From: an uncultured Clostridia bacterium
Lineage (GTDB): Bacteria; Bacillota; Clostridia; Lachnospirales; Cellulosilyticaceae
Reading direction: 5' to 3'
DNA length: 53,723 nt
NCBI GenBank assembly: GCA_937981575.1
Contig: CALJNR010000114.1
Coordinates: forward strand, 1-53,723
Shown here: positions 26,796-35,393 of the stretch, piece after piece
Numbering within the stretch: position 1 is the first letter of the stretch
Layout: each line of letters begins with the position of its first letter
The notes under the pieces: model-generated
Told to the model about the DNA's origin: nothing
The model's input: the letters and a program-made list of their open reading frames with translations, nothing else
Database searches by the model: none
Made by a program: the position numbers and the translations under genes

Positions 26796-29700
26796 TTGAA
26801 ATTTCTTAAAAACATAAGTATTAAAACCAGATTAATGACAATGCTTTTTCTTTGGATTGCAGCTTTTATTGCCTTTGGGGGATTTGCAATAAAACAAATG
26901 AATAACTTGGGTAATACATCCAGGTTTATTTACAACAGCCCTCTCCAGATGTCCAATGCAGCGACAGAGATGCGGGTTGATATTATTAAAGTTCAAAGAG
27001 CAACGAGAGATCTTCTATTATCTAGAACAAGAGAAGAACAAGAAAAAGAAATTAATACTATAAAGATGCTGGATGAATCCATTGTAGATAATATTAAAAT
27101 TATAGAGAGCTTGAGTACAGAAGGGCCAGCTAAAGAATTACATAATGATATAAAAAATATTTATTTTGAGTGGGATGAAGGAAGGGAACACCTTATCGAT
27201 CTTTCAATCAGGGGCAATATTGATGAAGCTGCTCATTTATCAAAGAACGAGTTTCCTAAGATGGTAGACGAACTTGAGATAATGCTTAAGAAAGTTAGCG
27301 GAAGCTCAGAAGAAAGGGCATATGAACTTGTTAAGGAGTCAATAAGCCTAGAAAAAAAACAAAATGTTTATCTTACGCTTAGTACGATTGGATTAAGCCT
27401 GCTTTTCTTAATTTTATTTTTGATTATATTTAAGAGTATAGTTGATCCTATTAATCAGCTTAAAAATACTGTGAGTGAGAGTATCCAAACAGGGCAGCTG
27501 TCACTTGTTGATGAAGAAGGTGATAATGAGATTGCCGCAATGTCCAAGATCTACAATGAACTTGCCAGGAAGCTGAAAGATCTTTTTTGGATTAAGGACA
27601 GCAAAAATACGCTTAATGAAATATTATCAGAGTGCCGCAGTGAGGAGGAGATTGCTCAGAAAACAATCAGCAGTTTATGCAGAACTTTATCAGCTGGTAA
27701 GGGAGTCTTTTATGTTTACGACAAAAAAAGCTGTATGTTAAAGTGGATGGCTTCCTACGCCTTTCATAAACAAGATAAAAAGCAAGAGCAATTTGCATTA
27801 GGAGAAGGAATTATTGGACAGGCGGGTTTTGAAAAGAGGCCTATTTTGTTAACAGAGGAACTTATAGGCGAAAGCCCTATATACAGTGCTATTGTTAGTG
27901 AAAAACCTATAAATGCTTATGTTTTCCCTGTTATGTATGAAGAAGAGCTTTATGGGGTCGTTGAGATATCAATGCTTACAGGTTTTGATAAGGTAAAACT
28001 TGAATACTTAGATGAAGTTAGCAGCACTATAGCAATCAGTCTTTATTCTGCTATGCAAAATGCTAAAATAATAGACTTGCTTAGCGTATCAGAAGAAGCA
28101 AGAACAGAAGTCTCCAAAAAGGCAGAAGAGCTTAAGCATGTTAATTCTGTACTTTATAATCAAAGAGAAATGTTAGAGCAGCAGGCAGAGCAGCTTCGTC
28201 AAAGCAACACGGAGCTTGAAGAACAGCATCAGATGCTTCAGCAGCAAAGTAAAGAACTTCAGCAGACTAATGCACAGCTTGAAGAGCATCAGCAACTTTT
28301 AGAAGAACAAACAAGAATATTAAATGATCAAAACAGTAAGCTGGAAAAGACTAAAGAAGAACTAGAATTATCCGGAAAATACAAATCTGAATTTTTAGCG
28401 AACATGTCCCATGAACTTAGAACGCCGCTTAATTCTATTATTCTGCTGTCACGGCTTATTTTAAATAATAGAAAAGAAGCGTTAAGTGCTGCAGATCAAG
28501 AAAAGATTGAAGTCATCCATAGTGCAGGAGATGAGCTGCTAAGGCTTATTAATGATGTCCTTGACTTGTCTAAAGTGGAGTCGGGAGCTGTTACTAAAGA
28601 AAATAACTTATTCCATTCAAGCGACATTACCCAGGAAATAAATAATATGTTTAAGAATATGGCTGGAGAAAAAAGTCTAAAGTTTACAGTAGAGGATTTT
28701 ATTCAGCAAAATCTTTATGGTGATAAACATAAAATTTCGCAGATACTCCGTAACTTCGTATCCAATGCGATTAAATTTACTGAAAAAGGATTTATTAAAG
28801 TTGAATTAAAACATGACCCCGTCATGTCTGATGGCGTTATTTTTTCTGTTCAAGACAGCGGTATAGGCATTTTAGAAGTACAGCAAGAACTTATATTTGA
28901 ACAGTTTAAGCAAGGGGACAATTCGATTGCCAGAAGGTATGGAGGAACAGGACTTGGTCTTTCAATATCAAAAAAACTAGCAGAAGTTATGGGCGGTGAA
29001 ATTAAGGTTAAAAGTAAGGCTGGAGAAGGAAGTGAATTCATTTTATGCATTCCAAGTCTTGTTCGGGAAAATTTACAAACAAGTCATAGCCCTATCGAAA
29101 AAACGGGTCAAAAAAGCATAAAAGAAAATCCTGATAAAAAAGTACTGACTGAGGCAGATGAGGGAAGGTTTCAAAAAGATATATTAATCATTGAAGATGA
29201 TGAAGTTTTTGCGCAATATATCCAGAGTATCGCTCTTAGGATGGGAGTAGAAGTTATTGCGGCAAAAGATGGCAGAAGTGGCATTGAGTATGCGAAGCAG
29301 CATAAGCTTGCAGGTATTTTTCTTGATTTAAAGCTTTCAGATATATGCGGCATGAAAGTGTTGAGGGAACTTAAGAGTATAAGAGAATTAAAACAGATTC
29401 CTATTCATATTATTTCATCAGAAGATATAAGTGATAAGCCTCAAAAGATGGGAGCCGTTGGATATAATCAAAAACCTGTAGAGGAAGAGCGCATCATAGA
29501 AGTTATCACTGAAATGGTTAGCTCGCAGAAGGATTCTGTTAAAAGGTTATTATTGATTGAAGATAGTAAGCTGCATGAAGAACACATTAAGGCCATTTTG
29601 GAAGAGATAGAGATTGAGATTATTACAGCTTCTAATTACGATACAGCCAGTAAAGAAATTTTAAGTGCAAACTATGATGTGATCATACTTGACTTAGAAC

Positions 29701-30338
29701 TAAAGGATGAGTTAAGTTCTAAGGTTTGTAAGCTTTTAGATGAATGTCAAATAAATATGCCTGTCATCATCTATACAGAGGGGCAGCTATCAAAAGAGCA
29801 AGAAAGAGAAATTAGAAAATGTTCTGATCGTATCATAGTCAAGACTGCATATTCAGATGAAAGATTATTAGATGAAGTTATCATGTTGCTCCATCAAGAA
29901 AAAGAAATAGACAAGATACAGATCGACAAGACAGTAAGTGTTGGGAATGAATATTTACTCAGTCTTGATGGCAAACGTATTCTTATTGTTGATGATGATC
30001 CAAGAAATGTATACAGCTTGGCGGCTGTGCTTGAAGAGTATAATGCTCATATTATAGAAGCTGATAATGGAAAAACTGCCCTTAGAAAACTTGATGAAGA
30101 AAAGGTTGATCTTATTTTGATGGATATTATGATGCCGGAGATGGATGGCTATGAGGCCATCAAAAAGATCAGAGACAATAATAAGTATAGAAAGATTCCT
30201 ATTATCGTGCTTACAGCTAAGTCACTAAAGGGAGACAAAGATAAGTGTATTGAGCTTGGAGCCAATGACTATATTCCAAAACCTATTGATTACAATAACC
30301 TTATGCGGGTAATGGGGGCATGGATTTCAAAACAATGA
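26796..30338 (+). CDS. Hybrid sensor histidine kinase with three receiver domains
   Basis: This 1180-residue membrane protein spans two helices (about 12-32 and 193-213) flanking a four-helix-bundle sensor. It continues with a HAMP-like linker (about 214-265) and a GAF-like domain (about 270-430). A long glutamine-rich coiled coil (about 440-530) leads to HisKA with His539 in SHELRTPLNS and an HATPase domain with DSGIGI and GTGLGLSISKKL. Three receiver domains follow, with likely phosphoacceptors Asp844 (FLDLKL), Asp966 (ILDLEL) and Asp1110 (LMDIMMPEMDGYEA). The third has the most complete pocket (VDDD). The start is TTG after AAGGAGGAGG. It probably trades phosphate with the REC-kinase upstream and acts with CheR downstream; the signal sensed is unknown. 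Confidence 0.92.
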   Translation: MKFLKNISIKTRLMTMLFLWIAAFIAFGGFAIKQMNNLGNTSRFIYNSPLQMSNAATEMRVDIIKVQRATRDLLLSRTREEQEKEINTIKMLDESIVDNIKIIESLSTEGPAKELHNDIKNIYFEWDEGREHLIDLSIRGNIDEAAHLSKNEFPKMVDELEIMLKKVSGSSEERAYELVKESISLEKKQNVYLTLSTIGLSLLFLILFLIIFKSIVDPINQLKNTVSESIQTGQLSLVDEEGDNEIAAMSKIYNELARKLKDLFWIKDSKNTLNEILSECRSEEEIAQKTISSLCRTLSAGKGVFYVYDKKSCMLKWMASYAFHKQDKKQEQFALGEGIIGQAGFEKRPILLTEELIGESPIYSAIVSEKPINAYVFPVMYEEELYGVVEISMLTGFDKVKLEYLDEVSSTIAISLYSAMQNAKIIDLLSVSEEARTEVSKKAEELKHVNSVLYNQREMLEQQAEQLRQSNTELEEQHQMLQQQSKELQQTNAQLEEHQQLLEEQTRILNDQNSKLEKTKEELELSGKYKSEFLANMSHELRTPLNSIILLSRLILNNRKEALSAADQEKIEVIHSAGDELLRLINDVLDLSKVESGAVTKENNLFHSSDITQEINNMFKNMAGEKSLKFTVEDFIQQNLYGDKHKISQILRNFVSNAIKFTEKGFIKVELKHDPVMSDGVIFSVQDSGIGILEVQQELIFEQFKQGDNSIARRYGGTGLGLSISKKLAEVMGGEIKVKSKAGEGSEFILCIPSLVRENLQTSHSPIEKTGQKSIKENPDKKVLTEADEGRFQKDILIIEDDEVFAQYIQSIALRMGVEVIAAKDGRSGIEYAKQHKLAGIFLDLKLSDICGMKVLRELKSIRELKQIPIHIISSEDISDKPQKMGAVGYNQKPVEEERIIEVITEMVSSQKDSVKRLLLIEDSKLHEEHIKAILEEIEIEIITASNYDTASKEILSANYDVIILDLELKDELSSKVCKLLDECQINMPVIIYTEGQLSKEQEREIRKCSDRIIVKTAYSDERLLDEVIMLLHQEKEIDKIQIDKTVSVGNEYLLSLDGKRILIVDDDPRNVYSLAAVLEEYNAHIIEADNGKTALRKLDEEKVDLILMDIMMPEMDGYEAIKKIRDNNKYRKIPIIVLTAKSLKGDKDKCIELGANDYIPKPIDYNNLMRVMGAWISKQ

Positions 30339-30354
30339 TAATGAGGAATAGTAT

Positions 30355-31491
30355 ATGAAAATAAATATATACGATGATACAGAAGGAATAAGACATATAG
30401 CCGTAAACGGAGAAGTATATTATCAAGATGAGGTCAATGAACTCTTAGGGCTTTTATGTAAGCAGAGTGCAAAGGGATTAACAATAACCTTTTTTGAGGC
30501 TAATATGCTGCATAAGGATATTGTAGAAAGGCTATATCAGATAGCAGAAAGAACTTATTGCAAAGTCTACGTTTTTCGTATGTATTTATATATCTACCTA
30601 CATAAAGTAGGTATAAAGTGTGAATATATATCAAGCGGATACCTGGAAATCAAAAAAGATGAAGAGTCATCAGAATATGAATTTTCACTTGAGGAAGTCA
30701 GAGGTTTTTTAGAAAAAGTTTATGAGAGGTATGGCTATGATTATACTAACTATGACATGGCAAGTATTATGCGCAGGATCAACGTATGTATGATAAAAGA
30801 AAATAGCCGTGCATTCAGCGTATTTTGTCAGGACGTACTGAGAGATCCTTCGGTGTTTGAGCACCTGTTTCAGGATCTATCGATTAATACCACCGAATTT
30901 TTCAGAAATCCAGAAGTTTTTTTGACCCTAAGGAATAAGATCCTTCCATATCTTAATTCCTATATGCATATTAAAATATGGTGCGCAGGATGTTCAAGTG
31001 GGCAGGAGGCGTATTCAGTAGCTATTTTGCTGGACGAGCTTGACATGCTTCATAAAGCTCAGATTTATGCAACAGATATTAATCCTTATGTAATAGAGGA
31101 AGCTAAGAATGGACTTTATGGAATAGACACTAGCAAAGAAACAATTGCAAACTATCAAATGGCAGGAGGCACAAAATGTGTGACCGACTATTTTGATATG
31201 AAGAGGGATTATTTTAAGGTCAAAGATTATTTAAGCAAAAATGTATTGTTTTTTCAACATAGCCTTACTGAAAGCGGGAGCTTAAATGAGTTTGAAATGA
31301 TTTTGTGCAGAAATGTCCTGATTTATTTTAATCATGATTTGCAAGGCCGGGTGCTCCAAAATTTTTATCAGTCCCTAGATAGAAATGGGTTTTTGGTTTT
31401 AGGAAAAGCAGAGAGTCTGCTGCTTAACTCTGGCGACAAGTACTTTTTACCTTATATTAAAAATGAAAAAATTTATAAAATAAAAAACTAG
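30355..31491 (+). CDS. CheR-type methyltransferase with extra N-terminal domain
   Basis: The 378-residue protein has a CheR-like SAM-dependent O-methyltransferase in residues 115-378. It contains INTTEFFRNPEVF (family pattern N-T-x-F-F-R), the SAM loop CAGCSSGQEAYS (210-221) and the LCRNVLIYF block near the end. Standard CheR has GEEPYS, so the loop is mildly diverged. The first 105 residues are not CheR. They contain an alternating strand-helix pattern (GLTITFFEANMLHKDIVERL, then KVYVFRMYLYIYLHKVGIK) that resembles a STAS-like fold, which would suit protein-protein docking. It is the third gene of the kinase operon, 16 bases after the hybrid kinase. No CheB or other chemotaxis gene is adjacent. 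Confidence 0.85.
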   Translation: MKINIYDDTEGIRHIAVNGEVYYQDEVNELLGLLCKQSAKGLTITFFEANMLHKDIVERLYQIAERTYCKVYVFRMYLYIYLHKVGIKCEYISSGYLEIKKDEESSEYEFSLEEVRGFLEKVYERYGYDYTNYDMASIMRRINVCMIKENSRAFSVFCQDVLRDPSVFEHLFQDLSINTTEFFRNPEVFLTLRNKILPYLNSYMHIKIWCAGCSSGQEAYSVAILLDELDMLHKAQIYATDINPYVIEEAKNGLYGIDTSKETIANYQMAGGTKCVTDYFDMKRDYFKVKDYLSKNVLFFQHSLTESGSLNEFEMILCRNVLIYFNHDLQGRVLQNFYQSLDRNGFLVLGKAESLLLNSGDKYFLPYIKNEKIYKIKN

Positions 31492-31517
31492 AATATCAGG
31501 CGATGTTCTAGTTTTTT
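31482..31517 (+). terminator. Terminator overlapping the end of the CheR-like gene
   Basis: A perfect 12-base stem (31482-31493 with 31506-31517) includes the TAG stop codon in its left arm and ends in six T. Confidence 0.92.
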
Positions 31518-31674
31518 ATTTTATAAAGGCAAACACCTCGTCTACTCAAGTTGTTTACCTATATAATGTTCTTGATCATAATGGCCTCACGTTATGTAGT
31601 ACTCAGACAACTTAAATATAAAGATGTAAGATCTATCATAGAGAAGAAAACATTCTAAATTTATTAAAAGGCAC

Positions 31675-31703
31675 TTTACAAGAAAAACAAAAAAGAATAT
31701 AAT
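31675..31703 (+). promoter_or_regulatory. Promoter of the nitroreductase-MarR operon
   Basis: TTTACA (31675-31680) and TATAAT (31698-31703) have a 17-base spacing, with the start codon 50 bases downstream. Confidence 0.8.
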
Positions 31704-31716
31704 ACGATTAAAATAA

Positions 31717-31733
31717 ATTACGAATATCGTAAT
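31717..31733 (+). promoter_or_regulatory. Inverted-repeat operator, likely bound by the MarR protein
   Basis: ATTACGA and TCGTAAT form a perfect 7-base dyad around a three-base centre. It sits between the -10 element and the ribosome site of the nitroreductase gene, whose second gene encodes a MarR repressor. Size and position fit MarR autoregulation. Confidence 0.7.
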
Positions 31734-31753
31734 AATTAGAAGAGGGAAATGCT

Positions 31754-32578
31754 ATGAATTTATATGATGCAATCACAAAACGGATATCTATAAGAAAATA
31801 CACTGATAAGCTGGTAGATGGAAGTTTAACTGAGGAGATTAAAAGAGAGATGAAAAATATTGAACCTTTAAGTACAAATAGCTATTTAAGGCTGGAGGTT
31901 ATTACTGATCCGGAGGTTGTAAAGCCGTTAGGGTTAGGATCAGCGGCGGGGATTATCAAAATTAATGCACCTCATTGTATAGTAGGAATCATTGATACTT
32001 CAGAAGATGCACTCACAAACCTTGGTTTTGTTTTGCAGCAGCTTGTAATAAGGCTTCAGGCCAGGGGGATAAGCACGTGCTGGCTGGGCACCTTTAGTCA
32101 AGATAAGGTAAAGGAAGTATGCAACCTAGCAAAAAATGAGAAGCCTGTTATTACACTTGCCTTTGGATATGCCCAAGAAGCTTTTTTAAATGATGGCTTT
32201 AGAAAGCTTTTAAATACCTCTAAAAGAAAAGAGCTTTCAGAAATAGCATTTTTTAAAGAATGGGGAGAGTCTATAGATACTTATTTAAATGATTATTCAT
32301 GGATGAGAAGTATTCTTTATTTATCTTTAAGATACCCGTCAACGAATAACAGTCAGCCGGTGCGGGTTGTTATAGATGAAGAAAAAGCACTGATTTTTGC
32401 AAAAAGGGATAAATATGATGCTTATAAAATAGATGCAGGTATTTTTATGGCACATTTTTTCCTAGCTTGTAAAGAGGAAGGGCTGGAGCCGGAAGCTTGT
32501 CTTGACCCGATAAATATTAGCCCTTATAATAATCCTAATCATTATGCTTACATAGGAATGATTAAATATAAGCGATAA
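31754..32578 (+). CDS. Nitroreductase family flavoprotein
   Basis: This 274-residue protein belongs to the FMN-dependent nitroreductase superfamily, with its N-terminal pattern MNLYDAITKRISIRKYTD (FMN-phosphate contacts of the RRS/RK type). The FMN-binding half contains LQQLVIRLQARGISTCWLGTF, and a second half (about 175-270) repeats part of the fold. It looks closest to the internally duplicated nitroreductases of PF14512 type. Such enzymes reduce quinones or nitro compounds with NAD(P)H. The gene is 22 bases upstream of a MarR regulator and behind an operator, suggesting induction by a toxic aromatic or oxidant. The exact substrate is unknown. Confidence 0.85.
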   Translation: MNLYDAITKRISIRKYTDKLVDGSLTEEIKREMKNIEPLSTNSYLRLEVITDPEVVKPLGLGSAAGIIKINAPHCIVGIIDTSEDALTNLGFVLQQLVIRLQARGISTCWLGTFSQDKVKEVCNLAKNEKPVITLAFGYAQEAFLNDGFRKLLNTSKRKELSEIAFFKEWGESIDTYLNDYSWMRSILYLSLRYPSTNNSQPVRVVIDEEKALIFAKRDKYDAYKIDAGIFMAHFFLACKEEGLEPEACLDPINISPYNNPNHYAYIGMIKYKR

Positions 32579-32600
32579 GAAATTTCATGAGGTATAAAAC

Positions 32601-33038
32601 ATGCGCGGTAAAACTAATAAAGAACAAGTCAAGCTACTGATGAAGAATTGGGAAAAGCTTCTCCTTAGCAATAAGCTCAATATATGTACAAAGGAGCTGG
32701 AGGGTGCTACGGTTCTGGAAGTAAACATTCTGAAAGCGGCCTATGAAAAACCAGATATTATCCTTAAAGAAATCACCACCCATTTTAATATTCCAAGCAG
32801 CACACTGACAAGCGCCGTAAACAGGCTTCAAAAAAGAGACTTGCTTAAGAGAGTAATCAGTGAAAGAGATCTCAGGTCTTTTGGACTCTTAGTAACAGAT
32901 AAAGGGAAAGAAGCTATAGAAGAGCATTACAAGCAGGAAGAACTAGTATTAGGGGCTATGTTAGAAGCGTTTGATACCGATGAAGAGCGGGATAAGTTTG
33001 TTAAGCTATTTGGTAAACTGGTTGAAAGATTTATATAA
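32601..33038 (+). CDS. MarR family transcriptional regulator
   Basis: This 145-residue winged-helix repressor has the MarR recognition segment HFNIPSSTLTSAVNRLQKRDLLKRVISERDLRSFGLLVT (about 58-96), with helices for dimerisation at both ends. It is the second gene behind the nitroreductase and probably binds the dyad at 31717-31733, controlling its own operon. The inducer is unknown. A shared bidirectional terminator separates it from the convergent methyltransferase gene. Confidence 0.92.
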   Translation: MRGKTNKEQVKLLMKNWEKLLLSNKLNICTKELEGATVLEVNILKAAYEKPDIILKEITTHFNIPSSTLTSAVNRLQKRDLLKRVISERDLRSFGLLVTDKGKEAIEEHYKQEELVLGAMLEAFDTDEERDKFVKLFGKLVERFI

Positions 33039-33042
33039 TATG

Positions 33043-33085
33043 AGGCCTTTTCTGAAGCAGAAACAATGCTTCAGAAAAGGCCTTA
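33043..33085. terminator. Bidirectional terminator between convergent genes
   Basis: A perfect 16-base stem (33043-33058 with 33068-33083) lies between the MarR gene (plus) and the methyltransferase gene (minus). Either strand could use it. Confidence 0.85.
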
Positions 33086-33108
33086 GTTGTTACCTATAAA
33101 ACGAATAG

Positions 33109-33663
33109 CTACCGGCTAAGCAGAACCGCATTGCTATGAGAAATTTTAGGGTGATCCAGAACACTGAATCCTATTTCTTCTGCAAGCTGCACAGTATGCT
33201 CAAAATCATTAATACTTACGTGGCCGGATGGTTCTGCAAGAAGAAACTTGCCGCCAGGCTTCAGGACTTCTTTAATTTCGACTAAAAGCCGTTTTTGATC
33301 AGGGACTTCATGAACAACTGCAAAAGCTAAAACAAAGTCGATTTTCTCCTTAAGATCTTCAATCATAAGCGAGTTGAAGCTGCATTTGCGGGGCGTAATT
33401 ATGCCGTCAAGATTAGCTTTTGCCGCGCGTTTTGCAAGTGTACTCAACATTTGCTCCTGTACGTCAATACAAAATACCTTGCCGGTACTTCCGACCATCT
33501 TTGCCATAGGAAGGCTGAAATACCCCATACCAGGACCGATATCTATAACTTTCATATTCTCCTTAACATAGGAGCTTAAAATTTTGCCTGGATTATGCAT
33601 TAACCGCCTTACTGGGTTAATGAGCATATAACCAAGCCACCATGGACACACATTATTACTCAT
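33109..33663 (-). CDS. Class I SAM-dependent methyltransferase
   Basis: This 184-residue protein carries the SAM-binding motif I VIDIGPGMGYFSLPMAK (about residues 39-55), motif II with KVFCIDVQ, and the later FVLAFAVVHEV and LKPGGKFLLAEP blocks of the UbiE/ArsM-like class. The N-terminus contains CPWWLGYMLINPVRRL. The methyl acceptor cannot be inferred. It follows the TetR gene by 19 bases on the same strand, and so is probably its regulated partner. Confidence 0.88.
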   Translation of the reverse strand: MSNNVCPWWLGYMLINPVRRLMHNPGKILSSYVKENMKVIDIGPGMGYFSLPMAKMVGSTGKVFCIDVQEQMLSTLAKRAAKANLDGIITPRKCSFNSLMIEDLKEKIDFVLAFAVVHEVPDQKRLLVEIKEVLKPGGKFLLAEPSGHVSINDFEHTVQLAEEIGFSVLDHPKISHSNAVLLSR

Positions 33664-33682
33664 ATTTACTCCTCCTTTATAA

Positions 33683-34327
33683 TTAACTGTAATGAATCAT
33701 TTGTTCTGCCATATCTGATAAGAAGGCAAAACTTCCTTGATCTGCCCGAAGGCTTGTTTCCAGTACATCAGCTAAGGCTTTAACTCGAATCAGGTATTCT
33801 TCTTTACTCCAAGAAAAGATAGAAGGATCTAGGAGAAAGCTCATGCCTGCCAAAATAAGTTCTACTACTGCTTGAGGATAGTTGGTCTTAAATAAGTTTT
33901 CCTTGATGCCTTGATGGATAACTTCTGCTAAAATAGGGGAAAGTTTTTGGATCGTAAGCACTAGGCTTTTTTGATGCATAACGATATTTTCTTTTTTATG
34001 AAGGTAATTGAGAACCTCAGCGTTTTTCACATGAAGTTCTTTATCTGCAACAAGTATCTTTTTGATTTTTTCGAGAGCGTTTAAACTCTGATTTTCAGTA
34101 ATTACTTCAAGCACTGCGGCTTGTTCATTGATTCCTCTTTCGATAACGTTGTCCAGCACTTCATCTTTAGATTTAAAGTAGTAATAAAAGGTTCCTTTCG
34201 CAATGCCTACTTTTTGCAGTATATCGTTAACAGAAGTGGCCTCAAAGCCTTTGGTATTAAAGAGCTGCCAAGCAGCGTCCAATATTTCAGCTTTGCGATC
34301 ATCTGGATTTTTAAGTATTCTGACCAT
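33683..34327 (-). CDS. TetR family transcriptional regulator
   Basis: This 214-residue repressor has the TetR helix-turn-helix near the N-terminus (AAWQLFNTKGFEATSVNDILQKVGIAKGTFYYYFKSKDEVL, about 18-58) followed by a helical ligand domain. Its promoter contains a TetR-type dyad, so it is likely autorepressed and controls the methyltransferase gene behind it. The ligand is unknown. Confidence 0.94.
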   Translation of the reverse strand: MVRILKNPDDRKAEILDAAWQLFNTKGFEATSVNDILQKVGIAKGTFYYYFKSKDEVLDNVIERGINEQAAVLEVITENQSLNALEKIKKILVADKELHVKNAEVLNYLHKKENIVMHQKSLVLTIQKLSPILAEVIHQGIKENLFKTNYPQAVVELILAGMSFLLDPSIFSWSKEEYLIRVKALADVLETSLRADQGSFAFLSDMAEQMIHYS

Positions 34328-34347
34328 ATAGTTCTCCTTGTTATTTG

Positions 34348-34366
34348 TAGACTGACCGTCGGTCTA
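34348..34366 (-). promoter_or_regulatory. TetR-type operator
   Basis: TAGACTGAC and GTCGGTCTA form a 9-base dyad around one base with a single mismatch. This fits the common TetR half-site pattern GACNGAC/GTCNGTC. It lies between the -10 element and the start codon of the tetR-like gene. Confidence 0.8.
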
Positions 34367-34395
34367 ATGATATCATAGTAAGAATTGTCTGTCAA
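34367..34395 (-). promoter_or_regulatory. Promoter of the tetR-methyltransferase operon
   Basis: On the minus strand TTGACA (34395-34390) and TATCAT (34372-34367) are 17 bases apart, directly followed by the operator dyad. Confidence 0.85.
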
Positions 34396-34530
34396 CAGCA
34401 AAGTGCAATGTGTTGCTAATAAGATAGGGTTTTACTTTTAAGGGCTCAAGGTTACATGACTAGACAAGATAAAAGCACCTTATAAGTCAAGGGCTTCAGC
34501 AGAATAGGAATTTTCCGCTGAAACTATAAC

Positions 34531-34564
34531 AAAAAGGAGATACCCTTTTGCAAGGGCATCTCCT
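34531..34564 (-). terminator. Terminator of the LytTR-ABC operon
   Basis: A hairpin with one mismatch (34536-34547 with 34553-34564) reads on the minus strand into five T. It is placed 14 bases after the permease stop codon. Confidence 0.88.
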
Positions 34565-34577
34565 CAATAAGCTGTTT

Positions 34578-35393
34578 TTATATTCTAAAATCTTTTTTTC
34601 TATAAAGTGTATAGGAAATAACACAGGATACAGCAGTGATGATCAATGCCAAAACAATGTAGATAGGATCAAAACCATCTTTAATAAGTTCAGAGGGAAC
34701 AGCGTAATGGAATGGAGAAAAGTATCTGAAAAATTTAAATTTCTCAATCATTCCTGCAAAAATGCCTAGAATGTAGCTAATAAAGAAAAGTCCAATAGAA
34801 AGAGGCATGGCAAGTCTTAAATGGGGAATTAAAGCAGAAAGCAAAAACCCTACAGACATAAAGACTATGCCTACTAAGAATAGACCGGAAAACATAAGCT
34901 TGAAGTCCATGAAGAGCTGAAAGACTTCAAGATCCTCAGGCTTAACGACTAGTGCCATAAGAATAGATGCACAGCCTATAATCAATATAAAAACGTAGAA
35001 TAAGGCAAAGGCAGCTAAGTACTTCATCGTTAAAAGCTTTGTTCGGCTTATAGGCTGTGCATAAAGGAACTCGATAGTTCCTTCGCTTTCTTCTTTGATA
35101 AGTGTTTTAGCCCCAAGAAGGCTTGCATAAATGTAGCCTGATATCACAATATATTGAAATACATAAGAAAAGTACTGATTTAGCTGAGAAAAGTCCGGTA
35201 CGTCTTTGAGATTAAAAGCTTCAAGAAGTGCTGGGGGCATAGCACCCATTTTAGTATTAACCAGTTCCTGCATACCGCTGTCTTTCATAGAAGGAAACAT
35301 CGATAAAAATAAGATCATTAATAAAATGCAGATGATACTCCAGATAACGAGCGGTTTTAATCCTTTTTTAAACTCCATTTTAAAAACGTTCAT
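34578..35393 (-). CDS. ABC-2 exporter permease
   Basis: This 271-residue integral membrane protein has six hydrophobic segments: one near the N-terminus (WSIICILLMILFLSMFP) and five in the C-terminal two thirds. The cytoplasmic loop EESEGTIEFLYAQPISRTKLL is typical of ABC-2 permeases of the bacitracin/antibiotic export type. It abuts the ATPase gene with no gap. It is the final gene of the four-gene LytTR operon, so the transporter is presumably induced by the LytTR system. Substrate unknown. Confidence 0.88.
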   Translation of the reverse strand: MNVFKMEFKKGLKPLVIWSIICILLMILFLSMFPSMKDSGMQELVNTKMGAMPPALLEAFNLKDVPDFSQLNQYFSYVFQYIVISGYIYASLLGAKTLIKEESEGTIEFLYAQPISRTKLLTMKYLAAFALFYVFILIIGCASILMALVVKPEDLEVFQLFMDFKLMFSGLFLVGIVFMSVGFLLSALIPHLRLAMPLSIGLFFISYILGIFAGMIEKFKFFRYFSPFHYAVPSELIKDGFDPIYIVLALIITAVSCVISYTLYRKKDFRI

